Assembly (NCBI RefSeq): GCF_011045165.1
Contig: NZ_JAAKZI010000019.1
Coordinates: 1 to 64,000 of the forward strand
DNA: 64,000 nt
Direction: 5' to 3'
From: Arthrobacter silviterrae
Lineage (GTDB): Bacteria; Actinomycetota; Actinomycetes; Actinomycetales; Micrococcaceae
Shown: positions 1 through 9,204 of the stretch, piece by piece
How positions within the stretch are numbered: position 1 is the first letter of the stretch
How the letters are laid out: the number at the start of each line of letters is the position of its first letter
Program-made: the position numbers and the translations under genes
Notes under the pieces: generated by a model
Database searches by the model: none
Told to the model about the DNA's origin: nothing
Seen by the model: the letters and a program-made list of their open reading frames with translations, nothing else

Positions 1-145
1 CTTAATGACGCCAGCCCGACACGCCCTCATGAAACACCGAGGTTAGAACCTGTTCGCGGAGAACACGCGGCACAGAAAGCCGATCACCCAAGGAGGTTCC
101 GCCGTCGTACTTCATCCATGGCAGCGCCCCGCCCACGCCGCCGGG

Positions 146-1003
146 TCAGCTATACCGGCGCCCGCCCAGCCAGCTGACCATGGCGGGGTCGCGGTGGTCG
201 AAGAACTGGCTGACGCCGGTGTCCAGGGTGGCGATCCGGGCCATTTCCCCGTCGCTGAGGGTGAAGTCGAATACGTCCAGGTTTTGGGCCATGCGGTCCG
301 GGCGGACCGATTTTGGGATGACCACCACGCCGCGCTGGGTGAGCCAGCGCAGCACCACCTGGGCGACGGACTTGCCATGGGCGCCACCGATGGCGCTGAG
401 GATCGGATTGGTGAACAGGCCGTTCTTCCCCTCCGCGAAGGGGCCCCAGGATTCAATCTGGACGCCGCGCTCCACCATCAGGGCCTGGTCAGCAGCGCGC
501 TGGTGGAAGGGGTGGGTTTCAATCTGGTTCACGGCCGGGGCCACCTCGTTGTGGTCGATGAGGTCCACCAGGCGGTCCGGATGGAAGTTCGACACGCCGA
601 TTGCCCGGGCCAGTCCGTCCTGGTTCAGCTTCTGCATGGCCCGCCATTCGCTGTAGTAGTCGCCCAGCGGCTGGTGGATCAGGTACAGGTCAATGTAGTC
701 CAGGCCCAGGCGGCGGAGGGACTCGCCGAAGGAGCGCCGGGTGTCCTCTTCCACGCTGCCCGCAGGGGCGTGCTGGATCCACAGCTTGGTGGTGACGAAA
801 AGGTCCGCCCTGGCAATGCCGCTGGCCTTGATGGCAGCGCCCACGGCCTCCTCATTGCCATAGGAAGCCGCCGTGTCCAGGTGGCGGTACCCGGCAGCGA
901 GGGCGGCTTCGACGGCGGCCTGGGTTTCGACGTCGGGAATTTGGTAGACGCCAAAACCGAGGATGGGCATCTGGACGCCGTTGTTGAGTGTCACGTTTTG
1001 CAT
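146..1003 (-). CDS. Aldo/keto reductase (AKR superfamily)
   Basis: A 285-residue NADPH-dependent aldo/keto reductase, expected to reduce carbonyls to alcohols in the cytoplasm. The AKR catalytic tetrad is visible in order: D43 in [13 protein letters not shown]48, K73 in VTTKLW and H110 in LYLIHQP. The GVSNF motif of the substrate/cofactor barrel and the C-terminal IPKS-R segment that binds the NADPH phosphate follow. Length is normal for the AKR5/2,5-diketo-gluconate reductase-like group. It stands alone and is divergent from an MmyB-type regulator at 1138, a pairing common in actinobacteria where the regulator controls the oxidoreductase. A 10-bp palindrome CTGGTACCAG at 1035-1044 lies between them and could be the operator. 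Substrate cannot be told from sequence. Confidence 0.9.
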   Translation of the reverse strand: MQNVTLNNGVQMPILGFGVYQIPDVETQAAVEAALAAGYRHLDTAASYGNEEAVGAAIKASGIARADLFVTTKLWIQHAPAGSVEEDTRRSFGESLRRLGLDYIDLYLIHQPLGDYYSEWRAMQKLNQDGLARAIGVSNFHPDRLVDLIDHNEVAPAVNQIETHPFHQRAADQALMVERGVQIESWGPFAEGKNGLFTNPILSAIGGAHGKSVAQVVLRWLTQRGVVVIPKSVRPDRMAQNLDVFDFTLSDGEMARIATLDTGVSQFFDHRDPAMVSWLGGRRYS

Positions 1004-1137
1004 GGAAGTTCCTTCGACTGTGGGTGAATTGCTGCTGGTACCAGAAAACCAGTCCCGGAACCTGCAGGGAAGAACCTGCCGTGAGGTGTACTGCCAGTTC
1101 CTGTTGGGGCCGGCACGGGCGCCGTAAAGTTGAGTCC

Positions 1138-2046
1138 ATGGACAACAGCCAGGACGTCCGAGACTTCCTCACCAGCCGCCGTTCGCGCATCACCCCCGCC
1201 CAAGCTGGCCTGCCCAGCTACGGCGGGACCAGGCGGGTCCTTGGGCTCAAGCGTGAGGAAGTGGCCATGCTGACCGGCGTCAGCACCGAGTACTACGCCA
1301 GGCTGGAACGCGGCAATTTGCGGGGAGCATCCGAAAGCGTGTTGGAGTCGCTGGCCGCAGCGCTCCGCCTCGATGAGGCAGAACGCGCCCACCTGCTCGA
1401 CCTGGCCCGGGCCGCCGCGCCCTCCCGGGCACCGGGAACGCGGCGGGCCCGCGCCGAAGTCCGCCCGGTAGTGCAAAGGATCCTAGCCGGAATGGCGGGC
1501 ATGCCCGCCTATGTCCGCAACTCGCGCATGGACATCCTGGCTGCCAATGACATTTGCTTCGCGCTCTACGCAGGCGTCCTCAGCCCAGGGTCGCTGCCGT
1601 TGAACATTGCCCGGTTTATGTTCCTGGACCCCCACTCCCGGGGCTTCTTCGTGGAATGGGAAACGCTCGCGGACGATCTCGCCGCCGCGTTGCGCAGCGA
1701 GGCCGGACGCAGCCCGCAGGACAGGGCGCTGAACAGCCTCATCGGGGATCTGGCCACAGGAAGCACCGAATTCTCCACGCGCTGGGCCCGGCACAACGTT
1801 CGCTTCCACCGCTCCGCTCGCAAGACGCTCCACAGCCAGCTGGTGGGCAATATTGAGCTCACCGGGGAATCGCTGGAGGTCCCCGGCGACGGCCTCACGA
1901 TCATTGCCTACACCGCGGAGCCGGGGAGCCGTGCCCAGGAACAGCTCAACTTCCTCGCCAGCTGGAGTGCCTCTGAACAGCGCACCCCGGGGCAGGCGCC
2001 CGTGGGCCTCCGCGCCAAAGCAGAGCCGCCGGAAGGCAAAGAATGA
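1138..2046 (+). CDS. XRE-family regulator with MmyB-like ligand-binding domain
   Basis: A 302-residue regulator. Residues about 30-65 ([20 protein letters not shown] then EYYARLERG) form an XRE-type helix-turn-helix. Residues about 100-270 match the MmyB-like sensor domain, a PAS-like fold that binds fatty-acid-like ligands in characterised relatives. A longer in-frame start exists at 988, but it would overlap the divergent reductase. The ATG at 1138 is preceded by TAAAGT at 1125-1130 with a 7-nt gap, the pattern of a leaderless actinobacterial promoter, so I chose it. It probably controls the divergent aldo/keto reductase at 146-1003. Ligand unknown. Confidence 0.9.
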   Translation: MDNSQDVRDFLTSRRSRITPAQAGLPSYGGTRRVLGLKREEVAMLTGVSTEYYARLERGNLRGASESVLESLAAALRLDEAERAHLLDLARAAAPSRAPGTRRARAEVRPVVQRILAGMAGMPAYVRNSRMDILAANDICFALYAGVLSPGSLPLNIARFMFLDPHSRGFFVEWETLADDLAAALRSEAGRSPQDRALNSLIGDLATGSTEFSTRWARHNVRFHRSARKTLHSQLVGNIELTGESLEVPGDGLTIIAYTAEPGSRAQEQLNFLASWSASEQRTPGQAPVGLRAKAEPPEGKE

Positions 2047-2268
2047 CGCCGGCCGACCGGTAAGGTTCCCGGACGGCGCCCTGATTCAGTGCGACCACCC
2101 GGGGGGCCCGGACTACCGGCGACGGGGTGGTCCGGCGGGTGCACCCGCGCGATCGACCCGAGCACCCGCCCGGACTGGTACTGGTCCCGGCCCCCCTCCT
2201 ACGCGGATGCCATGGCGGCTGCCATACCGGTTCCGGGCCTAATTGGCCGGCGTCATCTTTCACATAAG

Positions 2269-2287
2269 TTTGGTTAGCCTTAGCTAC
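2269..2287. promoter_or_regulatory. Possible DtxR/IdeR-type iron box
   Basis: TTTGGTTAGCCTTAGCTAC matches the known DtxR/IdeR consensus TTAGGTTAGSCTAACCTAA at about 15 of 19 positions, with the left half and centre best. It lies about 80 bp before the DoxX-like remnant, in an unusually AT-rich stretch for this genome. The 2047-2268 sequence before it shows no gene or clear element. Iron control is an inference from motif similarity only. Confidence 0.4.
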
Positions 2288-2306
2288 TATTGTAGGGTTT
2301 TTGAAA

Positions 2307-2330
2307 TTAGGTCACTTGTTTGTGACCTAA
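2307..2330. promoter_or_regulatory. Perfect inverted repeat upstream of DoxX-like gene
   Basis: Nine-base arms TTAGGTCAC and GTGACCTAA are exact reverse complements separated by six bases (TTGTTT). The element sits 39 bp before the start of the DoxX-like gene and 20 bp after the iron-box-like sequence. Symmetry and spacing suit a dimeric repressor such as MarR, ArsR or DtxR types; no RNA terminator T-tract follows. The regulator is not identifiable. Confidence 0.55.
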
Positions 2331-2368
2331 TGGTAAATCCGACCACAATACTGAATTTGAGGAGCCCC

Positions 2369-2755
2369 ATGCCCCCTTCCACCACGGTCCAGCCAGCCCG
2401 CGCCACCGTCGCGTTTCCCGGCACAACAGCCCTGAGAACGCTGGCCGCGCTGCGGATCCTGCTTGGTGCGGTGCTTCTGTGGGCCTTCATGGCTGGGCTC
2501 CTTTTGGTGGGGCTGGCACTGGTGTTGGGGGTTGCCCTGCGCGCGGCCGCGGTTGGCGGCACTGCACTGATGGTGCTGATGTGGCTGAGCGCCTTGCCGA
2601 TCAAGTCCAATCCTGCAGTGGACGAACACATCATCTACGCTGCCGCCATGATTGCCGTCGCTGCCGCCGGCGCCGGCCGTTCGTGGGGGCTCGGGCCTCG
2701 ATGGGAGCTGATTCTCCGACGGGCACCGCAGCCCCTGCGGACCGTGCTCACCTGA
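2369..2755 (+). pseudogene. DoxX-like membrane protein with apparent internal deletion
   Basis: The 128-residue product keeps the two ends of a DoxX-type four-helix membrane protein. Residues 22-40 (LRTLAALRILLGAVLLWAF) resemble the first helix and residues 41-60 (MAGLLLVGLALVLGVALR) resemble a later helix that in relatives follows a D/W-W-L-F motif. In actinobacterial relatives about 50-60 residues, including a loop after the first helix, separate these segments; here they meet at F40/M41 (about 2486-2491). The reading frame is intact, so this looks like an in-frame deletion. Usual length is about 170-190. Start chosen at ATG 2369 with GAGGAG just upstream; an ATG at 2330 is also in frame. 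A shortened but functional protein cannot be excluded. Confidence 0.6.
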
Positions 2756-2820
2756 CCGCACGCGGGGCGCCGGAGTAATGGTCCGTCCGGCGCCCCGACA
2801 CCTGTCTCCAACCGGGCGAG

Positions 2821-4095
2821 CTAGTCAGCTATGTCACTGGAACCGCGACGCAGCAGGATTCCAGCCATCAATGCCGCGGCTGCAACCAGCAGCGCCAGCG
2901 TCCACAGCCCTGCGGCGAGGCTCGCGGCCGTGGCGATGGCACCAACAATCAGCGGCCCGCCGGCGTCGCCCATTTCCCGCCCGATTTCCGCACTGCCCAT
3001 GGTGCGGCCCATGCGTTCTGCCGGCGTCGTGCTGGCAAGGTGGGCGAAGCCCAGCGGCGTGGCAATGCCGATTCCGCAGCCAATGGCCACCGCGGCCACG
3101 TACAGCGTTGCCGGCACGGGGACGGCGGCCAGCAGCGCAATTCCCGCCGCGACCATGGCCAGGCCCAGGGCCATGCCGGCGCTGGAGGTGATGCGCCCCG
3201 TGTCCCGCAGCCGGCCGGCCAGCGGCTGGATGAGCGTGGAGGCGAGCGCCAGGACGGCCACCACGGCCATGCTGGCGATCAGCGGCAGGTGCAGCGAGCT
3301 TCCCAGCAGCGGCAGGAAGCCGACGGCAACACCCAGCGCGCCTGTGGCCGCGGCCAGGGAAAGGGTGGGCACCAGGAAGGACCGCTCGGTGCTTTGGCGC
3401 AGGAGGTCGGCCACGGTGTAGCGGCGGCGGGGCAGCACGGGGAGCCGCGGCATGGCGATCGCCACCCAGACGGCAGCCGCGGCCGAGATGACGGCCATGG
3501 ACAGGAACAGAGCCGGAAATCCGCCAGTCCAAATGAGCCCCGCTCCCAGGAGCGGGCCCAGGACATACCCCAGGCCCTTCCAGGACCCGTACTTGCCGAA
3601 GTGGCTGCCGGCCGCCGCCGGCCCGGCAAGACGGGCGACGGCGGCGGAGGACGCCGGGGAGAATGCCGAGGCCGCTGCGCCCTGGCCCAGGCGGGCAATG
3701 CCAATGACCAACGGCGCGGTTCCGAGGGTGCCGACCAGCGAGGCCAGTGCGAATCCGGCGAGGCCGGCGACTATGACCGGCTTGGCGCCAATCCTGTCGC
3801 TGAGGGAGCCGAAGACGGGTTTGAGAATCACCTCGGCGACGTCGTACAGGGCAAGAAGCACTCCGAAGGTGAGCAGGCCCAGCCCGATGCCGCCGCTTTC
3901 CGCGCCGAGGCCTGCCGCGATGCTGTGGGCTCCGAACGCAGTGGTGAAGCCCGCGGCGTAGAGCGGGGCCAGGGCCCGGGCGGAGGGTCCGGGCGTAGCC
4001 GCCTCGGGGGCAGCGGACACGGTGGGTGCAGTGGGCGCGGTGGATGGCACCGCCACAATCCCAGCTTCATCGTTGCGGGGCCGGGGGCGGCTCAT
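2821..4095 (-). CDS. MFS transporter
   Basis: A 424-residue major facilitator superfamily transporter with about 12 hydrophobic segments. The loop between helices 2 and 3 carries the MFS signature GSLSDRIGAKPVI (about residues 97-109). The first 40 residues are a Pro/Ala/Thr-rich cytoplasmic tail. Its start codon overlaps the stop of the ChrB-like gene (4092-4095), so the two are translationally coupled and co-transcribed from the divergent promoter near 4656. Being paired with a ChrB-domain protein suggests export of chromate or another toxic compound, but the substrate is not shown by the sequence. No ChrA family transporter is present. Confidence 0.85.
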   Translation of the reverse strand: MSRPRPRNDEAGIVAVPSTAPTAPTVSAAPEAATPGPSARALAPLYAAGFTTAFGAHSIAAGLGAESGGIGLGLLTFGVLLALYDVAEVILKPVFGSLSDRIGAKPVIVAGLAGFALASLVGTLGTAPLVIGIARLGQGAAASAFSPASSAAVARLAGPAAAGSHFGKYGSWKGLGYVLGPLLGAGLIWTGGFPALFLSMAVISAAAAVWVAIAMPRLPVLPRRRYTVADLLRQSTERSFLVPTLSLAAATGALGVAVGFLPLLGSSLHLPLIASMAVVAVLALASTLIQPLAGRLRDTGRITSSAGMALGLAMVAAGIALLAAVPVPATLYVAAVAIGCGIGIATPLGFAHLASTTPAERMGRTMGSAEIGREMGDAGGPLIVGAIATAASLAAGLWTLALLVAAAALMAGILLRRGSSDIAD

Positions 4096-4643
4096 TCGCC
4101 CTCCCCGCCGTGGACGGCCTGGTAGACCTGCTCCGCGTAGCCGTCCAGCACGGCGGCGCAGTCCCGCAACGTGGCGTCCGCAGCCTTCGCTTCGGGCAGC
4201 TCCAGGACGTCCCGCTTCTTCAGGTCGCGGTACCAGCGCCGCAGCCGCTCCAGGCTTTGTTCCTCCTCCTCCAGCTCGGCAAAGGTGAACTTCGCCTTGC
4301 CGATTTCCTTGGCGATTTCCGCGTCAAACTTGCCGCAGTCCGCCATGAATTCGGCCCATTCGTCAAGGCGGACCACGGCGAAGGTGTCCCGGATCAGGGC
4401 GGCGGTGGCTTCATCCCGCGGGGCGGCATCAATCACGGCGAACGTCCCCCCGCCCTTGCGGCACAGTTCACCGGCACGGTCCAGGTCGGCCTGGAACGCC
4501 GGGCCCGCAGGCAGCGCCCACACGCCGGAAGACAAGGGCACGGCACCGGCCTTGCGCAGCTGCCGCCACACGGCCACGCGGTGCCGGGACGGCTCGGACG
4601 GAATTTGGGGCATGACCAGCACCCAGTCAATTTTTTGTGTCAC
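4092..4643 (-). CDS. ChrB N-terminal domain protein
   Basis: The 183-residue protein matches the N-terminal domain of ChrB, the chromate-responsive regulator: WVLVMPQIPSEPSRHRVAVW at the start, then LRKAGAVPLSSGVWALP, and a charged helical region around residues 110-150 (FTFAELEEEEQSLERLRRWY). The C-terminal ChrB domain is absent, as in stand-alone ChrB-N genes. I start it at GTG 4643 because the conserved WVLVMPQ block begins nine codons upstream of the first convenient ATG, and because TACAAT (minus strand, 4656-4651) lies 7 nt upstream, as for leaderless genes. In characterised ChrB proteins this part binds DNA, so it may act on the palindromes at 4642-4668. Chromate specificity is inferred. 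Confidence 0.75.
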   Translation of the reverse strand: MTQKIDWVLVMPQIPSEPSRHRVAVWRQLRKAGAVPLSSGVWALPAGPAFQADLDRAGELCRKGGGTFAVIDAAPRDEATAALIRDTFAVVRLDEWAEFMADCGKFDAEIAKEIGKAKFTFAELEEEEQSLERLRRWYRDLKKRDVLELPEAKAADATLRDCAAVLDGYAEQVYQAVHGGEGE

Positions 4644-4668
4644 AATTGAAATTGTAACAGCGGTTACA
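4642..4668. promoter_or_regulatory. Divergent promoter with two adjoining palindromes
   Basis: Only 38 bp separate the ChrB-like gene (minus) from the DUF2127 gene (plus). This gap holds ACAATTGAAATTGT (4642-4655, arms ACAATT/AATTGT) directly followed by GTAACAGCGGTTAC (4655-4668, arms GTAAC/GTTAC). The first palindrome overlaps the minus-strand -10 box TACAAT and the GTG start. A repressor bound here would block both directions; the ChrB-domain protein is the obvious candidate. Confidence 0.55.
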
Positions 4669-4681
4669 TCTAGGAGGAATC

Positions 4682-5218
4682 GTGGCCAAGGCAATTTCCA
4701 ACAGCGCACTGCTCGACAAAACCTTCAGGATCAGCCTCATCCTGAAGGGCCTGGACGGCGTGCTGGAACTGGTGGGCGGGGTGCTGCTGCTGCTCGTCTC
4801 GCCCGTACAAATGGGCTCCGTAGTCCGGTTCCTGACCCAGCATGAACTCTCCGAAGACCCCCACGACCTTGTGGCCACCACCCTGGTGCACCTGGCCGGA
4901 ACACTGACCGTTTCCGCGACGCTATTCGGCGCCATCTACCTCCTGCTGCACGGCCTGGTCAAGGTGGCCCTGGTCTGGGCGGTGCTCAAGGACAAACTCT
5001 GGGCGTACCCGTGGATGGTGGCGTTCCTGCTGATCTTCATCGCCTACCAGGGGTACGAGTTGGTGGTTGCCTTCACATGGGGCATGGTGCTGCTGACCGC
5101 CTTCGACATCTTCATCGTCTGGCTCACCCTGCACGAATACAGGGCCCACAAAGCGCGTTCGGCCACACCCGGCACCCAGTCGCCTGAAACCCGGAAATTC
5201 CCGGCCCGGAAACGGTAA
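4682..5218 (+). CDS. DUF2127 membrane protein
   Basis: A 178-residue integral membrane protein of the DUF2127 family, function unknown. Four hydrophobic segments are visible, at about residues 22-42, 75-97, 108-128 and 135-155, followed by a basic hydrophilic tail. The family pattern LLxKTFRISLILKGLDGVLEL at the N-terminus and the HGLVKVALVWAVLKDKLWAYPW core are clear. The GTG start follows AGGAGGA at 4672-4678. It is divergent from the ChrB-MFS pair and shares its control region, which suggests a role in the same stress response, perhaps membrane or transport; this is inference only. Confidence 0.8.
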   Translation: MAKAISNSALLDKTFRISLILKGLDGVLELVGGVLLLLVSPVQMGSVVRFLTQHELSEDPHDLVATTLVHLAGTLTVSATLFGAIYLLLHGLVKVALVWAVLKDKLWAYPWMVAFLLIFIAYQGYELVVAFTWGMVLLTAFDIFIVWLTLHEYRAHKARSATPGTQSPETRKFPARKR

Positions 5219-5319
5219 CCTGAAAATACAGGGTTCCGACAATCACAAGCAACGCCCCCGGGTCTCAACGCCCGCTGCCGGACCACCGGAACAAGCTCAA
5301 CCATTGAAAGCAGGCCCCC

Positions 5320-6724
5320 ATGCCCCACTTTGACCTGGTCATCATTGGCACCGGTTCCGGCAACTCCATCCCCGGGCCGGAATTCGACCACTGGTCCATC
5401 GCCATTGTGGAGGACGGCCTGTTTGGCGGCACCTGCCTGAACGTGGGCTGCATCCCCACCAAAATGTTCGTCCACCCGGCAGAACTGGCCGACGCCGCCC
5501 GGCACGGCAAGCCCCTGGGCATCGACGCCCAGCTCAACTCCGTCGACTGGCCGGAGATCCGGGACAGGATTTTTGGCCGCATTGACGCCATCGAGGCTGG
5601 CGGGCGGCGCTACCGCGAGGGGCCCGAATGCCCCAACGTCACCGTCTACCCCGGGCGCGCGCGGTTCACCGGTCCCAAGGCCCTGCACCTTGACCTGCAC
5701 GACGGCGGCACCGCCGAGGTGACGGCGGACAGGTTTGTCATTGCAGCAGGATCGCACGCCGTGGTTCCCGACATTCCCGGCTTGCGCGACGGCGCGGCGC
5801 CTTTCCACACTTCGGACACGATCATGCGCCTTGAGCAGCTGCCGGCCAGCATCGCCATCCTGGGTGGCGGCTACATCGCCGCCGAGTTTGCCCACGTGTT
5901 CTCCTCCTTCGGAGTGGCCGTCACCCAGATCGCCCGGGGCGAGCGGCTGCTCAAGTCCCAGGACCACGACGTCTCCGTCCAGTTCACCAGGGAGGCCGCG
6001 GCGCGCTACCAAGTCCTGCTGCACACAAAGGTGGGCAGCGTGGCGAAGGCGGGGAACGGCGTCGAACTTCAGGTGGAAGGGCCGGACGGGCCCGGGACCA
6101 TCCAGGCGGAGCTGCTGCTGGTGGCCACGGGACGGCAACCCCAACGGTGCGGGCCTGGACGTGGGGAAGACCGGCGTGGGACTGGACGGGCACGGCCGCG
6201 TGGTGGTGGACGAATTCCAGCGCACCGGCGTGCACGGGATCTTCGCGCTGGGCGACGTCTCCTCCAAGTTCCAGCTCAAGCATGTGGCCAACCATGAGGC
6301 GCGGGTGGTCAAGCACAACCTGGCCCACCCGGACGCGCCCATCAGCTCCGACCACCGCTTTGTGCCCGCTGCCGTATTCACCGATCCGCAGATCGCCTCG
6401 GTGGGCATCACGGAGGCGCACGCGGTGAAGGCGGGCATCGCGCATGCTGTGAAGACGCAAATGTACGGCGACATCGCGGCGGGCTGGGCACGTGAGGACC
6501 AGGGGCACTTCCTGAAGGTCATTGCCGACCCGGCCACCGGGCTGCTGCTGGGCGCGCATGCCATTGGTCCGGAGGCGGCCACTGTGATCCAACCGCTGAT
6601 CCAGGCCATGCACTTTGGCCAGACTGCCCACGATGTGGCCAAGAAACAGTATTGGATCCACCCGGCACTTTCGGAGCTGGTCGAAAACGCGCTGCTGGGG
6701 CTGCCGGAGCCGCAAGGGGACTGA
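5320..6724 (+). pseudogene. mtr: Mycothione reductase, frameshifted
   Basis: Mycothione reductase is the FAD enzyme that reduces oxidised mycothiol with NADPH. The N-terminal part shows the FAD-binding GTGSGN, the redox pair C39/C44 in GGTCLNVGCIPTK, and the NADPH-binding [13 protein letters not shown]. The frame breaks at base 6136: codons read normally through GGA CGG (6130-6135), then one extra C shifts translation, which stops at 6297 (325 residues). Removing that base joins directly to NPNGAGLDV and gives a full 467-residue enzyme ending in the dimerisation domain with the HPALSELVE active-site His-Glu pair. Length then fits the family. This is either a real inactivating mutation or a single-base sequencing error; the rest of the gene shows no decay, which favours error or a very recent event. 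Confidence 0.88.
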
Positions 6725-6805
6725 GGGGGCCGCGAGGGCGGGAACCGGCGTCGTGCGGGTAGCGTATATAGCTGGACCGATCATTGCCCAATTGGAGCTG
6801 TTCCC

Positions 6806-9115
6806 ATGCCGAAGACTGCCCGCGAACGACTTGCGCAAATACTTTCCGACGTTGAAGCGGACGGGGCGGACAGCGCCATGCTCCGGCTGCCAGGCAGTGT
6901 GCTGGCACTGGAGGTCGACGGCGTCGGGCCGGTGCAGGTCCCCATCCGTGCGGCCCAGGCGAAGCAGCTAATGGCGGCGGGCCGCCCGGCCGGGTATGGG
7001 CGGGGTGCGCAGACGCTGAACGACACGTCGGTTCGCGACACGTGGGAAATTGCGCCGGACCGCGTGAGCCTGGGCGGCCCGTCCTGGCAGGCTTGCCTCG
7101 ACGCGGCACTGGAACAGTTTGGCGAGGAGCTTGGCCTGCCCGAAGGCACGTGGCTGACCGCCGGGCTGCACTCGATGCTGGTTTACGGCAAGGGGCAATT
7201 CTTTCTGCCACACCAGGATTCCGAAAAGCATGCCGAGATGGTCGCGACCTTGGTGGTCATGCTTCCCTCCGTCCATACCGGCGGCGAGCTGGTGGTGGAC
7301 GACGCCGGAAGCGAACAGGTATACCTCGGATCCCGGGATGACCTGGTTCTGGTGGCGTTCTATGCCGACCGCCGCCACGAAGTCCGGCCGGTCCGTTCCG
7401 GCTACCGGGTCTCGCTGACGTTCAATTTGCTCCTCAACCGCCCGGATGGAACACCCGAAACGGGTGGGCGCGCGGCGGGGGCCGCATCCTGCATTAAGGA
7501 GCATTTCGAAACGCGCGCGGTCAGCCCGTATGGCGGGGCGGACCTGGGCGTTCCCCTCCGGCTCGCATTCCTGTTGGACCACGAATACACCGAGGGCGGT
7601 CTGGCCGCCGGACTGCTCAAGGGCGCCGACGCCCACCGCGTAGCCCTGCTGCAGGACGCGGCGCGGCAGGCGGGGTGCGAAAGCATGCTGGCCCTGGCCG
7701 AGATCAAGGAAACTTGGGATGTGCTGCCGGATGAATACAACGGCCGGGGAGGCTGGTACGGGGCCGAGGGCGGCTACTACGACGGCGAGGAAGCGCCCGA
7801 CGACGACTTCGAAGGCGGCTTCGACCCGGACGCTGACGACTCAGAAGGTGGAGCACACCAGCTTAACTCGTTGATCGAGGGTGAGATCTCGCTGGGATGG
7901 TGGATCGGCACTGACGGCTCCGGCGCCGAGACGATCCAGCTGCCACTTGGCGACTACGAAGTCTGCATGGTTACGCCAACGGAGTCTATTACACCGTACG
8001 AGACCGAGTTTGAAGGCTACATGGGCAACTACGGCAACACCCTGGACAGGTGGTACCGGCGGGCAGCAATGGTCATGTGGCCGCGCGAAAAGGCCTTCGC
8101 TGCACGAGCCGAGGCGGGATCAGCTTGGGCCATGCAGACGCTGCTTGACCGGATCGATGCCGGTGAGCTGGAAGGTGCCAGGGCGGATGCCGCATCGCTC
8201 AAGCCATTTTGGACCAATTTGGCCGTGGACGTCTTCGCTCCCGCACTCCAGGTCGCCGCTGCCTTGGAGGACGCCGCGATGGCGCATATGGTGGCGGCCC
8301 CGTTCCGACTCCAGCTGCTGACGGCAGACCATGCCCCACTTCTTGCTGCGCTTGCCAAGGCATATGGCGATCAGTGGACGCTGGAACTTGTGGGCCATTG
8401 GCATTCCCCGAACCGGTCCGCGAGGCTGGACCTGAGCTCATGGATCGTGGAGAGCCTGCTCCCCTTGTGCCAGAAACTGCACCAATGCGGTGCCGGCCCC
8501 GTCTCGGACGGGCTCGCAGTGTTGGCTTGGGAATCTGTACGGAGCGGCCTCGAAGCGGCAATTAGTCACAAGCACCCCGGGCGGCGCCGGGAGTACCTGG
8601 GCGACCTTGGCGAACCCTTGGCCCGAACATTGGAAGCCGCGTCAGGGGAGCTGGGCGCTGCCATTGCCGAGTTTCTCCAACCACTGGGCGGGGCCGCCGT
8701 CGAGCTTCTGGTGCCCGTCCTGCGCGCCCTCCGGCTGCCGCCAACGCCCGCTGTCCTTGCGATCGCAAACAACTGTAGGGAGCGGTTGTCACTCCTTGCC
8801 GGCCAGCCGGCGCGGACCGCGGACGACTGGTCAATTGCCTGGACCGGATGCGGGTGCGGGCTGTGCGACCGGCTCGCAGGCTTCCTGTCCGCTCCCACCG
8901 AACACACCCACGAGTGGCCATTGGCTACGCCCGGCCGGCAGCACGTCCACCAGCAGATCGACGCTTCCGGCCTGCCGCTACGGCATGCCACCCGGAGGAA
9001 GGGCCGGCCCTATACCTTGGTTCTGGAGAAAACCGACGAGCTGTTCCGGCATGAAGACGAGATGCTCCGGAAGGCCCAGGCCGACTTCGCCTGGCTGATG
9101 GAGACGTTCGGGTAA
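6806..9115 (+). CDS. Large 2OG-Fe(II) oxygenase family protein
   Basis: A 769-residue protein whose first 210 residues form a prolyl-4-hydroxylase-like 2-oxoglutarate/Fe(II) dioxygenase domain: iron ligands H136 and D138 in LPHQDSEK, distal H191 in DRRHEV, and R201 in GYRVSLTFN for the 2OG carboxylate. About 550 further residues have no domain I recognise. They include an acidic Gly/Tyr/Asp stretch (about 315-350) and near the C-terminus a cysteine cluster CGCGLCDRL. GGAG at 6794-6797 supports the start, and TATATA at 6768-6773 could be its -10. It stands alone between mtr and a DsrE-like gene. The substrate, possibly a protein side chain, is unknown. Confidence 0.75.
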   Translation: MPKTARERLAQILSDVEADGADSAMLRLPGSVLALEVDGVGPVQVPIRAAQAKQLMAAGRPAGYGRGAQTLNDTSVRDTWEIAPDRVSLGGPSWQACLDAALEQFGEELGLPEGTWLTAGLHSMLVYGKGQFFLPHQDSEKHAEMVATLVVMLPSVHTGGELVVDDAGSEQVYLGSRDDLVLVAFYADRRHEVRPVRSGYRVSLTFNLLLNRPDGTPETGGRAAGAASCIKEHFETRAVSPYGGADLGVPLRLAFLLDHEYTEGGLAAGLLKGADAHRVALLQDAARQAGCESMLALAEIKETWDVLPDEYNGRGGWYGAEGGYYDGEEAPDDDFEGGFDPDADDSEGGAHQLNSLIEGEISLGWWIGTDGSGAETIQLPLGDYEVCMVTPTESITPYETEFEGYMGNYGNTLDRWYRRAAMVMWPREKAFAARAEAGSAWAMQTLLDRIDAGELEGARADAASLKPFWTNLAVDVFAPALQVAAALEDAAMAHMVAAPFRLQLLTADHAPLLAALAKAYGDQWTLELVGHWHSPNRSARLDLSSWIVESLLPLCQKLHQCGAGPVSDGLAVLAWESVRSGLEAAISHKHPGRRREYLGDLGEPLARTLEAASGELGAAIAEFLQPLGGAAVELLVPVLRALRLPPTPAVLAIANNCRERLSLLAGQPARTADDWSIAWTGCGCGLCDRLAGFLSAPTEHTHEWPLATPGRQHVHQQIDASGLPLRHATRRKGRPYTLVLEKTDELFRHEDEMLRKAQADFAWLMETFG

Positions 9116-9204
9116 GGCAAGCCGGCCGCCCTGGTCGCCGATGGGAGCAATCACCGACGCCGCTATTCGCCACGATGGTCAAACTCCGGAATTCCGCAGT
9201 CCGC

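Noticed and set aside
988..1137. Extended N-terminus of the XRE regulator
   Set aside because: The added 50 residues overlap the divergent reductase start and lack conservation-like features, while a leaderless -10 box sits right before 1138.
2047..2268. Possible gene between the regulator and the DoxX remnant
   Set aside because: Open frames here are Arg/Pro/Gly-rich, have no ribosome sites and look like random high-GC reading.
3040..4125. Long plus-strand open frame opposite the MFS gene
   Set aside because: Gly/Arg/Gln-rich translation typical of antisense frames in GC-rich genes; no start site, domain or promoter.
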